A stretch of 64,000 bases of DNA from Siphlonurus alternatus (taxonomy: Eukaryota > Arthropoda > Insecta > Ephemeroptera > Siphlonuridae), in assembly GCA_949825025.1 (NCBI GenBank), contig OX463788.1, positions 34,521,078-34,585,077 on the forward strand, written 5' to 3'. Both the position numbers and the translations under genes were made by a program. The notes below the pieces were generated by a model. The model was not told the DNA's origin, ran no database searches, and saw nothing but the letters and a program-made list of their open reading frames with translations. Shown one piece after another: positions 1 through 12,919 of this stretch. The stretch's first letter is position 1, and the number at the start of each line of letters is the position of its first letter.

Positions 1-245
1 ACTGGATTATTTGTGCTTATTTCCAGGGATCCAGGTCAATATACGAAACATTCAGATGCATACTCTCTGCATCACAATTAGAATAGACCTCCGTCGTGTG
101 TTTTCATAATATATAGCAAATAATTCACCAACTTTCAAAAACTTTTCAAATAAACACGAAAAAGGTGCTAAATACTTAAAAAAAACATCATGTGATACAG
201 CCACAGCTATTAATTATTTTTTTGAGCTTTATATAACAAGACTTT

Positions 246-368
246 AGGTCTGTTCGTAAATGCACAACCAGAAAGAATAGATTTTTATAGATGAACCTTC
301 TGTACATATTACATAAGATTCATCAATAAAAATTGATTCTTTCTGATTGTGTATATACGAACAGACCT
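246..368. mobile_element. Small fold-back (MITE-like) element, family F1
   Basis: About 34-bp imperfect terminal inverted repeats, beginning AGGTCTGTTCGTAAATGCAC on the left and ending with the complement CGAACAGACCT. A related copy lies at 46215-46357. No ORF fits inside, so it would be non-autonomous. No clear target duplication is visible. Confidence 0.7.
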
Positions 369-1859
369 CTTCTTACATCTCAAAAAAATCAAATTACTAT
401 TGAGGGATCTTTCATTAATAATGAGCAAATTTTAAGTACGAACGAACATTCCAAAAAAAATTGACTAGCTTGTCAATGGTCAAATTATTCCACTGTCCAC
501 TGTTCACATTGTGCTCGGGTTCTGCCTTTTTTACATGTCACCCATTGAGCAACACCTATTATTATTATTTTATTTACTTTCATTATACAATTGTATTATT
601 ATTATCAAATAATTATTTTTTTGTGTGTGTTATATGTAAAATTATAGGTATGTCTGAAAGGTCACCGGATTAATTCCCGAACACGGCAGACATTTCGTGA
701 CTTGGGATGGGTGTGATTGATTACTAAATGATGGAGTTGGTAGGAGGAAGGCAGCTTACGGCTGGCTATACTCCGCTGCCCTGCAGTCTTGCACTGGCAC
801 TGCAGGCTGCACAGATCTGGTAGGAGCCCAGAAGAGTGACGGAGTGTGTGTGTGTGTGTGTGCTTGGTTTTGAAAAATCTGACAAAGTTAAAGGGACATA
901 ATTTTATGCTTCTTTAGTTTTTTAACTTATATTTAACTTATTAAATTATAATTTCAAATATTTTGTGTTAAAATTAAATGGTGTTAAATGAATCATATAA
1001 TCAGGTACAAAAATCGCCAAGTACAAAATGCATTGAAGTAAATTATCTAAAGTACAGATAACTTACATTTTCTTATTCATTAATTAATACTGTATCCAAT
1101 AATAATAAATACATTTTACGTCTTTCCAGAAAATTGTTGAAAATGCTCTCAAGGATCTCAGAACTAATTATATATATGTACCTCCATAGCAAGTAAATGA
1201 TGAAGATGCATTATTTGCAATTTATTTTAATGTTGAAATTCTAAAATATTCCGTTGAGTTTTGTATTGCGGAGACTCATGGATTTTATTAACTTTGTTGC
1301 TAATCTGTTATCCCGCTTTAGCTAAAGCTGTAAAAGCAGGTTTTCAAACTTTACCAAGGATTTAAGTTCTATTATATCAATATTAATAAGAAATAATAAG
1401 TGTTATAATATTGCTTAGTCAGCAATATAACTTGAATGGAAATTCATGTTTTTGTATTGGCATTGAATATTACATATTCCACATAATTTGAACCAAGAGA
1501 TGTTAATTAATAAAAACTCCAATGTTTCTTGTTCATGCATAAAGTCACTTGATGCCCACGAAGTATTTAACTTATTTTATTAGTATTTGAGCATCTGAAA
1601 CATTAAGCAAAATAATCATGTTTGTAATATAACAGATTCACCGATATACAACATAGCTAACATAATTAATAATACAACATAATTAATGTGATGAAATATG
1701 ATGAATATAAACCATAGCTGAAAAATAATTTGTTAAAAACAGTTATTGGTGGCTTATAAACTAAACATAATTTTCTGCTAAATTCAATTTAAAATAAAAA
1801 TAAAATTTACCTCCCTTCTTAGTTTAATTCACAGTTTCCAGGTTTCCATTTATGCAAGG

Positions 1860-1880
1860 AAAAAAAAAAAAAAAAAAAAA
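1860..1880 (+). repeat. A homopolymer
   Basis: Uninterrupted run of 21 A. No linked retroelement could be recognised upstream. Confidence 0.9.
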
Positions 1881-2125
1881 TGGTTCTAAATTTTCTTAGA
1901 ACTAGCTCATATCTTATTAAAATATGACAGCTAGTGCACTGCATTTTAACCGAGATATTGTATAAGTTCTTGTGTCTTTATAATATAGAGTATAAATATG
2001 GGGAGTAAAAAAAAAGGCTCACAAAATGACTTATTATTTCCAATTGTAATTTTAAGAACACTGTACTTATCATTACAGTATTATATTGTGACTACATAAG
2101 CCATTCATAGATTTTCAAAGGATGG

Positions 2126-2500
2126 GAGGTTTGGCACTTGACCGGGTCTTGTCAGATCACCAAAGTTCAGCAACGGCAAGCGTGGTTAGTAGTTAAATGA
2201 CCATTTCAACAAAAATCACGTTTCCCACCTAGGGGTAAATCATTGCCCTTTTCCAACATGTGGTTCGCCTGGCTTTGGACCATCACACTTCCGGTTCATT
2301 GACAAAAGCTGTAGGGTACATCCTGGCTGAGATTTCCATGTTTCCCTCAGTCACAAGCAAATGTCGGGATGGATAGCAAAAGGTAGTGATCAAACCCGTT
2401 CCTGATGAGCCATCGAAACGCTCAAGTTAGGGTTTCAGAAAGTTCGGGGTTTCAAACTTAGTGAGTAATTAGAAGTACCCTATTATGTTTGATAAAAAAA
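2126..2500 (+). mobile_element. 5S-rRNA-derived SINE, copy 1
   Basis: Nearly full-length copy. The 5' part (about 2144-2203) resembles the internal promoter region of 5S rRNA: GTCAGATCACCAAAGTTCAG and GGTTAGTAGTT, with the box C region decayed. The body contains CTGGCTTTGGACCATCACAC and CGTTCCTGATGAGCC. The 3' end is AGTTAGGGTTTCAGAAAGTT ... AGTACCCTATTATGTTTGAT followed by A7. A 5'-proximal deletion relative to the copy at 38231 removes about ten bases. Confidence 0.75.
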
Positions 2501-3065
2501 TGGATGTTTCATAATTTTGGTTCCTATAATATAAGCATACAGTAAGTAAGGTAATAGAATCTATGTTGTTCTACCTAGCCCCTCAATTTTGTTAGCATAA
2601 TATTAATTTCATCTTGACAAAACATATCACTTGAAAGTAGGTATGATAGTAGATTGGTTGATCATAGCACATGCATGTATTGTAAAGAATGTTTGAATAA
2701 CAGGTGTGTTAGAAGTATTTTGTGCAATAGAGAGTGCACATTAAGGCAAAAGACTATCATCTCAGAAGCAAGTGGAGTATGGAAGAATAAAGTACAGTGG
2801 AGGTCCATTTGTGAATGGCCGTGGTAATAATGCTGCTGGCTTACCTCATAAGGGATTTTGCGTCATGTTATGTATGTATGAGTATATATTTAAATATCTT
2901 ACAGACCATGTACACAAAGTAAATACTGTATTTACATATTTTGAAATGTCATATATATTATAAATATTTAATTTTTATTTTAATAATTTATATCTTAAAT
3001 TGTATTTAAAAAAAAAAGGATGCTACAAACTTACTTGAATAATAGAGAAGATGAAATTTAAAATA
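2501..3065. other. Non-coding; end of a dispersed repeat inside
   Basis: A 63-codon frame at 2772-2963 is not supported as a gene because it runs through a dispersed repeat at 2795-2890. The rest is A+T-rich with no recognisable feature. Confidence 0.5.
2795..2890 (+). repeat. 3' end of a dispersed retroposon-like repeat
   Basis: Shares GGTAATAATGCT(GCT)CTGGCTTAC and the following GGGATxTxxxGTCAT-TATG tail with the inverted copy at 3935-4255, ending in an ATGT/ATGA-type short repeat. That tail suggests a LINE or SINE 3' terminus. Confidence 0.5.
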
Positions 3066-3069
3066 GAAG

Positions 3070-3640
3070 AGGTTGACAACAAGATTAGCATATATGTTTT
3101 TACTTTTAAATTTTCACTGACACAAACACCTGGCTCTATTGAGCCTTGAGTCCTTGTGTCCACATGATCAGAAAAATGACAAGGCTGCAGCACATTGATC
3201 ATGCAAGCTGACTCTGAAAACTTGTCAGCCTGAGTTTTAACAATAGGTTGGGAATATTGCTCACACAACTGCACTGTAGTGGGGTGTAGCAATGCAACAT
3301 TATGTGACACAAAGTATTGCCAAAGCTTTAACTCCTGCTGAAGACACAATGCCTCCAGACCTCTTCCACCTATTTGGTGTGAAAGATACATCAGTCTCTT
3401 GACTGAGTTTCTCAGATAATTTATTTTGTGTTTCGTGAAGGTGGTTTTCAACATTCTGTCAAATGCTTGCAGTGATGACTCTAACCATTTGACAACACCA
3501 AAGGTATGCTGCTACAGGTAGAGTTGACTGCAAAAAATTTGCTTTTTCTTTCTTTTTTTTTTTTTTTTTTTTTTTTTTGCGGTGAAGAAGGACTTGCAAA
3601 CCTTATTGATTTGTTCTCATCTCAGAAAGATTGAATTACC
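3070..3640 (-). pseudogene. Decayed fragment of the RLE-type (Dong/R4-like) LINE
   Basis: The frame at 3023-3454 aligns with the intact element near 60 kb: TTFTKHKINYLRNSVKRLMY against TTLTKHRIHHPRSSVERLYL, GGRGLEALCLQQELKLWQYF against GGRGLLSMEMMCRQQELKLR. DNA similarity continues to about 3640, interrupted by an A-rich insertion (complement of 3546-3579). It covers only the region between the RT and the CCHC knuckle, with both ends missing. It lies in sense orientation directly after the MICU3 stop codon and so should be part of its 3' UTR. Confidence 0.85.
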
Positions 3641-3665
3641 TGTGGTAAAACTTGTTGTGTTCTGT

Positions 3666-3737
3666 TTACAATATAGACTTCATTTCTTGTTTGACACATG
3701 ATTTAAATGCTTCCCAACCTTCATTCTTGGCATAGGA
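3666..3737 (-). CDS. MICU3: MICU3 last coding exon and stop
   Basis: The acceptor CTTTACAG is followed by SYAKNEGWEAFKSCVKQEMK and SIL, then TAA: 23 codons plus stop. It continues exon H in phase 0 (RGFK-SYAK). The FKSCVKQE segment matches the C-terminal helix of MICU3 (FKSCxKKE type) and WKCVKKE of MICU2, including the cysteine implicated in disulfide-linked MICU dimers. It is too short to appear as a long ORF, so it was identified by motif and phase. The 3' UTR continues to lower coordinates. Confidence 0.88.
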   Translation of the reverse strand, partial: SYAKNEGWEAFKSCVKQEMKSIL

Positions 3738-3810
3738 CTGTAAAGAAATAATCACATTAATACATAGCATTGTACAATGGCTAACACACAGATATAGAAA
3801 TACATATATA

Positions 3811-3851
<41 letters not shown>

Positions 3852-6800
3852 TTGTCTCCATGCAGCAAATCTTTAACTTATTTGACAGTTTTTCTCAGCC
3901 TTTCTAGTTGCTAACCAGAGAATATGAATAGAGTTCATTCATTCATAATATGACATCATATCCCTTGCGGGGTAAGCCAGAGCATTATTACCTCGGTCAT
4001 TGATGTCCAAGGCAATTCTTCTCTGCTTTTTAGTAAAATGTTATTTTAAGTAGTGAGGCTTACTAGACCCCACATACCAAGGACATGTTGCTAACGGCTT
4101 GCCTTGCCAACCAGACTTTGTGATTTATTTAGCCGCTGACCCACAGAAACAATGTACTCATTCCCTTGAGCTACGATTCCTGCTGCAGGAACTGCCTCAA
4201 GGGCTGGGTCAGAGTTGCCAGTGCTCAAACACAAAGAGGCAATAATGCTCTGATCTGACTATAACACTTTTGAATAAAGTGAACAAAATATATTGATATT
4301 AAACTAATGAAAAATCAAATTTTCATTTTACACTTTTTAACTATTTTTATGGTTAATATATTATATTATTACCTAATGAAAAAAGTTATTTGAAAAAACA
4401 AAAGTCTAAAATAAAATATTGTATGGTAGAGATTAAGCGAAATACCTTGAAACCTCGATGCAGCCTGTCTTTCATTATTGCAATAAATTCTCGGTAGCTG
4501 AGTTGGCCATCACCATCTTCATCAAATATCTGGAAGACTGTATGAACAAGGTGGCGGCTGAGACTGGTGCCGGTGCAGATCTTCACTGCACGATGAAACT
4601 CCTCTGAAAAAAGAGCAATCTGATCACATCCACGTCATTGCTACCACACAGTTACATCTATATGTTGTTGTCAATAAATTATAATAAACTATTCAATTAA
4701 TTTAATTTTATAGAACAATCAAACTTTTAATGAAATTGTGATAATAATGAAATAATTCACATTCTTTTATACATAAAATATAAAAGGGATATCTCCACAT
4801 TGTATCATCCCTATGTAATTAACATATCCAACTTTGGATATCAAGTCTAGTATATAAAACTTATTCAGTCTAAAATAAGTGCTCTGAAACCACTCCAAAC
4901 TTCCATGGTATGATTTACGTGGACAATATTTTAACTTTGACCAAACCATGGTACAGAAATGGGGGCAGAACACACCGTGGGGCTAAGACAGTCAAATCGC
5001 AGTATTACTTACTGTTGTGAGTAGTGCACTTCAAACAAAAAAACTTATATTTACCTCTTTAAATTTTAAAAGCCTATGTGGTGTTTACATGATGTGTGCT
5101 TTTTTTTATATAATTAAAAAGGTAAAAAAAAAACAAAAAAAATCACATAATTCTATTGATTTAATTGATGATGGACAAATAATTATGTACAATTTTTATT
5201 AAAAACACACTTTTTGCAACTCAAAACAAACACAAACCATACATTATAGATTTATATTTACCTTGAGAAATAGGGTGATCTGCTAGAGTGTACATCCGCA
5301 TGGCAATGGTGAAGTCCTCCAAGTTGTTCAGAAACTGACAGAATACACGGAATTCATTAAAAGATATTCCCTGTTCTTGCTTTATACGGTCTAGTAAGCG
5401 GTCCAGATACATGTCATACCTGTTAAAAAAAACAAAGATAAATCAATGTACAATAAATAATAAATGAAGAGTAAACAAAATATTTGGTACTTTCGGCTAA
5501 CATTTAATGTAAAGCTTAGCACATTCTCTATTCTATAAAGTATAAATATGTAATACAATAGTAATAATATTTAATCAATTTTATTACAATATGTTATTTT
5601 CCAAATAAAGGGGGAAAAAATGTAAAAAATTCAAAAACGTTCTCTCTACTGTATACTGGATATAAGACGAAAGTTTGTTATACTGTAAGTACACAAGCCA
5701 GCTTTTAGGTTATTTTTGACATCTGATTAACATTACTTTATTATAAGTATAGCAGCTGAACAAAGAATAGCCATGTACAGAGACACTTACTGATCTGTGT
5801 CCAAGTATGTGTAGCGCAGCAGGATCTTGGCAAAATCCACTTCAGATATGGTGTTAAGTCCCTTGGAAAACTCATGGAACTCTAGCTCCAGAACTTCAGT
5901 TTGCAAGTTTTCCATGAACCTGATGCAACATTTAAAAATCACAAATCCACATAGTAACAACAAATTCACAAATCCATGGGGAGGAATGAAGAACCAAAAT
6001 ATATGGCAGTGACCTAGTGACCATTAATTCCCGAAAGTAAACCGAAAGTAAAGATTTCGCAGCATATGATAAAAAAAAGTAAGAATCTGTGCAATCAGGT
6101 GTACGTGCACACACAGCTTCGTTTTCGGATCGCATTGCATGCGATCGTACGTTTCTCATTTAGAACCGGTTCATACGAAGTCATACAATGCGATACAAAG
6201 GCAGTGTGCGACCCCCTTAAAGTATGATTATGCTGGAGAGCTTTCTTTATTCTTCCCTTAACACATCTTTCATGGTGTAGGGTGTAGGGATACTTTACGA
6301 TAGTTCCCCAGCAATTCCAATACCACATAATTATGTTAAGCAGTTTCAATACCATCAACTGCTGGTATAAAATTATATAATTTAGGGAGTTTTCATAGAA
6401 TGCTAGTTTTCTAGCATGCACAAGAAAAATCGGCATTGTTTTGCTATGCACCACATATGCACAAAAAATATCAAGAAACCAGCATTGTTTTACTATATGC
6501 ACCACATGCTGACTTTGTTGTATAAAAATACCCCCCTCCCTCCTTTCTTTCCCATCAATGCACAGTAACTATTTTTATTATTTTCATCCAAATTGTTATA
6601 CTCACTGCCTAAAGCCTTCATACTTGAGCTCCTCCTTGCCTTTCTTCCCAAAGAAGTGAAGCAGCAGCGTGGTGTCCACTGTGTGTCTGCGTTGAAGGCC
6701 CTGTTCGTCATCCACGAACTGCTCATGTGGTGCGCCCTCTTCCTCACCATCCTTGGCCAGCCCTCTCTTGTCCCGCCATGTGTGGCTAAATATCTTCTCC

Positions 6801-9800
6801 ATCTGCAACACCAGACATAAGAGTAAGCACTGAACACACAAGAATTAAGCCTCAACTTATTCACCTCAAACTCTACAAAGAAGAAAACAATTGCTTTTAG
6901 ATTAGTAATAAAAAAAAATATTTAGTAGAAGTAATTCAATCCACAAATACACGGTTCAAAACTTATTAGTGCTGTACAAAAATTAGATGCCAATGCAATA
7001 AAAAAAGTATTTTTGTTAGTATACTCAAATGTATATATATAGGGTGGTATTCACAAAGAGTTAAGGAGCGTTTTAGGGAGAGATATTTTAAGAAGTGTTT
7101 TTCTTACCTGTTACCTGGTATAAAAAACGCTTCTTAAAATATCTCTTCCTAAAACGCTCCTTAACTCTTCGTGAATACCAACCATAGTTTACACTTTTCA
7201 AGCAAAAATAAAAATTGATACTAGTTCCTCTATTCTTAATATATATATTTTTTTTAGTTGTCATAAATTGTATCAAACAATTCTTTGTTGGTGGTTTCAG
7301 ATTCTAACACACTATCTTAATCAACTTCAATTTGATCATTATTCACTATTGCCGTTCAAGTAAGCAAATATGTTAATTACATACAATAATAATTCTTTTG
7401 TCATTTTCCTACAGGTGAGAGAGAATATTGCAATTAACACAGCTAACAATACTGCAGACCGATACACAGGTATTGTTGATATAGCGATTTAGAACTTAAA
7501 ACATGGAGATCTTCAAATTTTTAATTGTTTAACCAATTATATATATATATATATATATCCAAACCATTTTAATTGATTACTTTTCCTATCATTCCCATAT
7601 GTTATATACTCTACACAGATATATAATTATGTATTATCTATGTCAAGACAAACATAATGCAAACACAAACATCCAACAACACATTAAAATTGCAGCAACA
7701 TAGTGTAAGACTGGCAGAGACATTATAATTATACATATATGAGACAGAATTATTCAAAACTGGATAAAAGACATATCAATAAGGTCTACCTTTCAAGTGT
7801 TGTGATAAGGAATATTAGAATTCAAAGAGCCAGTTTTGATTCTGACGTTCTCAGTTCTCACATAATTATTATCAGTAGTGGATTTGAAACCATGAAACCT
7901 GATCATGTAATATTACCTATTGTAACATTTATATGTTACAGTATGTAATGCAACTAGTAAGGTAGAAGATTTAAAGGAGAGTCAATTCACCTTGTAACAA
8001 AACAAAAAATGGTTATGGTGTTCAAAATATATAACTGCATTGATAGTAAATTTAACAAGAACTGTAAAATAATACTATTTAAAAATTTAGTCTGATTAAT
8101 GGGAATCAATTACTCAAATCAGCTGGAGAAAGGGTATACAAAAAATTGATATTAATATAACTACAGTTATTGTAAAACAGTATTTGTTTCAAATGTTCAA
8201 GTAAAATATCCAAAGTAAATATATTGAAGAAGAAAAAATATAAAAAACATAACTAAGTAAGATGTCTAGAAACAAAATCTACCATCAAAAATCTTTGCTA
8301 AAAGTTGTATTATCTTTGCTGACAACTGCTAATTCATGAGCAGGTGACACAATATCCAGTTACCTGCTAAATCTATATACATATATTACTTGGTAGTTTT
8401 TGTTTCTACATGACTAAACTATGTTCCAGCAGGATAATATAATGAACAACCTACATGTAAAATTTTTATTGCAGAAATGAAGGTACCAAATTATACTGCT
8501 CTGTTTGTTTTTTTCCCCCATATATTTTAGAACCTGGGAACATTTTTTTTTTTTTTTAAATATTGAAAGTACAGAGAGAGGCATCACTTCTTAATAAAAA
8601 GATGGAACTAAAAGAGGCGTTGTGGGTTCAATCCTGCCCGAACCTTGAATAGCTATTTAACAATACTTCCCCCCCCCTTCCTCCTCAAGAACCAGGAGGA
8701 AAAAAAAAGAGTAACTCAATTTGGTGCATTCTATTCGTTTCTGCAATACAAAAAAAAAAAAAAAAACATCATGTAGGTTTTCCATTGTAGATGAGACATT
8801 ATGTTGGGGAAAAGCTAGACTGATTGACAGCAGTTTAAAGAGGAGGAATAGATGATAGGAAAAAAAAGTTAACTGGCAAGTGACGTCCTACAAGCTGCAT
8901 TTGGTTTTAATCGATCATAAGTGCCATCAGCACCTCCCAAATCAAAATTGCCCGAAATTGCTGCATGGGAACATCCCGCAATTCCGGGTTTTTTGAGTAA
9001 ATTATGCAATATAAACTTAAAATTACCATGCAGTCCAGTATGAAAATAAAATTACAACAAAAATATTTTTAAAATCGCCATATTACGTACTCTCTGAATA
9101 TGTGCGACTTTCTTCAATCAATTAAAATTTTGAACCCTAATTAATTAAATTTGTAAAATTATCCACTTTTTGGATGTACTCTTTTTATAATTGCTTGCAA
9201 AAAAATTATGTTAGGGAGAAATGTTTCAGACAAAAGTTTTAGGCAATAAAATTATAAATGTATAGGTGTCCAAAATTTTAATTTTCGGTTAATTATTTTT
9301 AAATTTAGGGTGTTTTTCACCTTTCCGTGCCCTCTCCAGCCGCTGCATGTACCATTAAATTATATCGTATTAACTAGCATAAATCGGTAGATAGTGAAGA
9401 TTTTACTGCAATTATTTTTAATTAGGGACCAATATGTAATAAGGTCTATGAAATTTGAAAATTAAAAATCCGGGACACTCAAAAAAAATTTTTTTTATTT
9501 ATTTTTTATTTTTTATTGAATAATATTACTAATACTAATATACGTATATGTATGAAAATAAATAATATTTTTATGTACTCACAACACGTGTACTGCTATC
9601 GACGTCACAATATAATATATAACATTGTATTATATCTTATTAATATTTTGAATATATTATGATGATCGTAGTAAACTGTTGAACCCACGCATATAACTGC
9701 AAAGGTTTCCTACTTTTATATTTGAGAATTTTTTAGAGAGACCATCCATTGCAGCATTTTTGCAGACCCTACAAAGAGCCCTTCTACAGGGTATAAAATA

Positions 9801-9853
9801 TATATATAGATAATATGCAAATATATACATAAGACTGAAGATTGATCGACACG

Positions 9854-9926
<73 letters not shown>

Positions 9927-12887
9927 TTACAAATTTGCAATTAATTGAATTAATGTTTACTGTAGGCTATATTTTATTAGTATAACCACATGAATACATG
10001 CAGTTATTCAATCTTCTGCATCATCCTCGTCACTTTGTCACCTTCTGTCACGACGTCAATTTTGCACCTATATATTTTTATATACTTTTGCAACACATGG
10101 CATACATATACTTCACAGCATCTGATTCCATTTCTATTGCACTTGTTTGACGATGAGCAATGATTTTTTCCAGCGCAGCTGCAGAAGTATTATTGTAGCA
10201 GTTCTATTAAGCTTGTTGGCCCTTCAACCAATACTGCGTTAAATGTATTGCCTGTTATTTCCCATGGCATTCGTAGTTACGAGGATCGAGATATGGTATA
10301 TTATTTAAGAAGGTTTGCATTTTGCCAAATAAATGCTTGCCATAATTAATATATATAATGCATAGTACGCTTAACATGTTGTAAAAATGCTGGCTCTGAT
10401 GGAGGTAGTCGCTCAATAGGTTGATTTATCTGTGAAGCAATTTTTGCGCTTAGAACATTGACATTATCCGCGTTGAATTTAAACGATGGGTCATAGAATT
10501 TAATAACAAACTTTCTTGCTGCGGACACGTGCATGTCGTTTAATTATTTCTCCAGTTCCTAATTTTGATAGTTGCAGTGTAGCTCTGATGGACTATATTT
10601 TAATGCAGCCTATAATGCAGCATCATATATATTATTTTGTCATTGTTATATAAGGACGACATGACATCACATTCTGTGAGTACATGTAATAAAGGAAGTG
10701 CATCAACAAACTCAGGTCGCAGTTTTATGTGCAGTAAATGTGTAATTGCTGGTACAAAACGCCTTAAATCAGATTGAGTTGCTCTGGTTTCCAACCAAGA
10801 CTTCCTACATTTATTTATTTATCTGGGTATGAAGACGTGCTGATCAGTCAGTGCATGGGTGTAGATGACGTGATGACATTTATAAATTTTAAAATATATT
10901 TCAAAAATTATTGTTTTCTAGCATTTTAAGTTTCTTTTTATAAGTTTTATGCAACGCTCAATGAAGAAAAAATGCAGTTTTTTCAATTAATAGTAGCAAA
11001 ATTACAAGAAAAGGAATGATGAAGTAGGTTACTAAACAGTAATTCGAGTTTTAAAACTCCCACTGTTATCTAATTGCGTTAATTACAATATTCACACATG
11101 AACAAGGGATGACAAATAAAAATTAGTGTCATATTTTTAGATATTTGAAATATGTAAAGCGTTTTTTGATAGAAATATATAACTATTTTCATTCTATTAT
11201 TATAACTGCATGAATTATTTCATATTACATATTACGTTGCTGCATGGACTGTAAATTACGCAATCTATAATAAAATCATAAATAATTATTAATTCATTTT
11301 GTCAACGATATCACTTAATCACTACGTACATATTTTACTTAAAAAAAAAAAATTAGTGTCCCGGATTTTTAATTTTCAAATTTCGTACACCTTAATACAT
11401 ATTGGTCCCTTATTAAACATAATTGAAGTAAAATCTTCACTATTTACCGATTTTTGCCAGCTAATACATATCATTTCATGGTACATGCAGTGGCTGGAGA
11501 GAGCGCGGGAAAAGTGAAAAACACCCCAAATTTAAAAATAATTGCCCGAAAATTAAAAATTTTTGACTCCTATACATTTATAATTCTATTGCCTACAACT
11601 TTTATCTGAAACATTTCTTTCTAACATAATTATTTTGCAAGCAATTATAAAAAGAGTACATCCAAAAAGTGGATAATTTTACAAATTTAATTAATTAAGG
11701 TTCAAAATTTTAATTGATTGAAGAAAGTCGCACATATTCAGAAAGTACGTAATATGGAGATTCTAAAAATATTTTTGTTGTAATTTTATTTTCATACTGG
11801 ACTGCATGATAAATTTATGTTTGTACTGCTTATTTTACTCAAAAAACCCGGAATTTCGGGATGTTCCCATGGAGCAATTTCGGGCAATTTTGATTTGGGA
11901 GGTCCTGATGATACTTATGATCGATTAAAACCAAATGCAGCTTGTAGGACGTCTCTTGCCAGTTACTCGCTTATTTTAAGAGATAGAGCTTGAATGAAAG
12001 CACTTGTAGAAATTAAGCACAATTATTATACATTGATTTATTCCGTTATTAAAAAAAATAATAATAATAATAAATAATAGGAGTCTACAACTTTAATTAA
12101 TTAATTATAATACTCTCATTTTATTTATTACATCCTTATTTCCAATAAAATTCTTAAGATTCTTGTAGTTAAAAAAAAGTGCTACACATATTGATCCGAA
12201 ACAACAAAATTTGCAAAACTCACACAAATGCAAAACTACTATATAAACCTGTAGGACACTTTTTTATTAACTACGACAATTTAGAAAACAAAATAGAACA
12301 GTATTGATGGTGTTGTATAAAAAAACAATTAATTAACTTGTTTCATCACAAAACCGAGTTAGTCATTTTTGTATAGGATTTTCCACTTGATTAAGCAGAA
12401 GTTGTTTTATCTCTGTACATGAACATATAAGTAACATATAAATTACAGCAACACATAAAGAAAGGAGTATTATATATATTATATAAATGGGGATCTATAA
12501 AGTAAAAAAACAAAACTTGTAAGTAGCATACTAAAGAATAAGGTGATACATTGTTAGTACATTCATAGCACACAAAATCAGAAGCACCACTACCCCCAAC
12601 ACCATCCAGCATTTACCACACCCCATCAGTAGTAAGGTTATCTTGCATATGAGGCAGGTAGTAGTTGGGTGAACAGTTGGTGAGAGAAGATGCTTGTCCT
12701 CGTAAGAGGCTGTACAAAAGCATAAGATCAAACACTTACAACTTCAGTTGGATGCTTCGTTTTGGTGACTCCCTTGAGAGCTGTTTCCGCAATCAGACCC
12801 ATCAGCTGCAGCAGTGTAACCAAAGAGACACAGTTATTTGGACCAACTCAGTAGCACCAAGTCAGACCCTACATAAACATGCAGAGT

Positions 12888-12919
<32 letters not shown>

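Larger units (their letters stand above)
1..2125. other. Non-coding stretch; no gene seen
   Basis: A+T-rich DNA downstream of MICU3. It contains a small fold-back element (listed separately), a (GT) run near 848-862 and an A-run at 1860-1880. The 720-840 patch is GC-richer but has no convincing ORF. Confidence 0.5.
8872..11963. mobile_element. 3.1-kb transposon with about 600-bp terminal inverted repeats
   Basis: The two ends, 8872-about 9490 and about 11345-11963, are long imperfect inverted copies of each other. Termini are ACTGGCAAG ... CTTGCCAGT and a TA dinucleotide flanks each end, compatible with a 2-bp TA duplication. Shared landmarks include CGTCCTACAAGCTGCATTTG, TAATCGATCATAAG, GAATTCCGGGTTTTTTGAG-type sequence, and CACTTTTTGGATGTACTCTT. 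The middle carries a (TA)n tract and a decayed minus-strand ORF (next entry). Both arms have diverged by point changes and small indels, so it is not recent. Superfamily unknown; TA flanks are seen in Tc1/mariner and some other groups. Confidence 0.8.
6803..12739 (-). other. MICU3 intron before exon E, filled with fold-back elements
   Basis: This 5.9-kb intron (from cassette exon 2 to exon E) contains three separate inverted-repeat elements (7042-7183, 8441-8786, 8872-11963) plus (TA)n and A-runs. The rest, 7184-8440, shows nothing recognisable apart from (TA)n around 7538-7558. Confidence 0.75.

Noticed and set aside
6493..6864. 123-codon minus-strand frame overlapping MICU3 exon E
   Set aside because: Wrong frame; exon E in the MICU frame has splice sites and conserved motifs.
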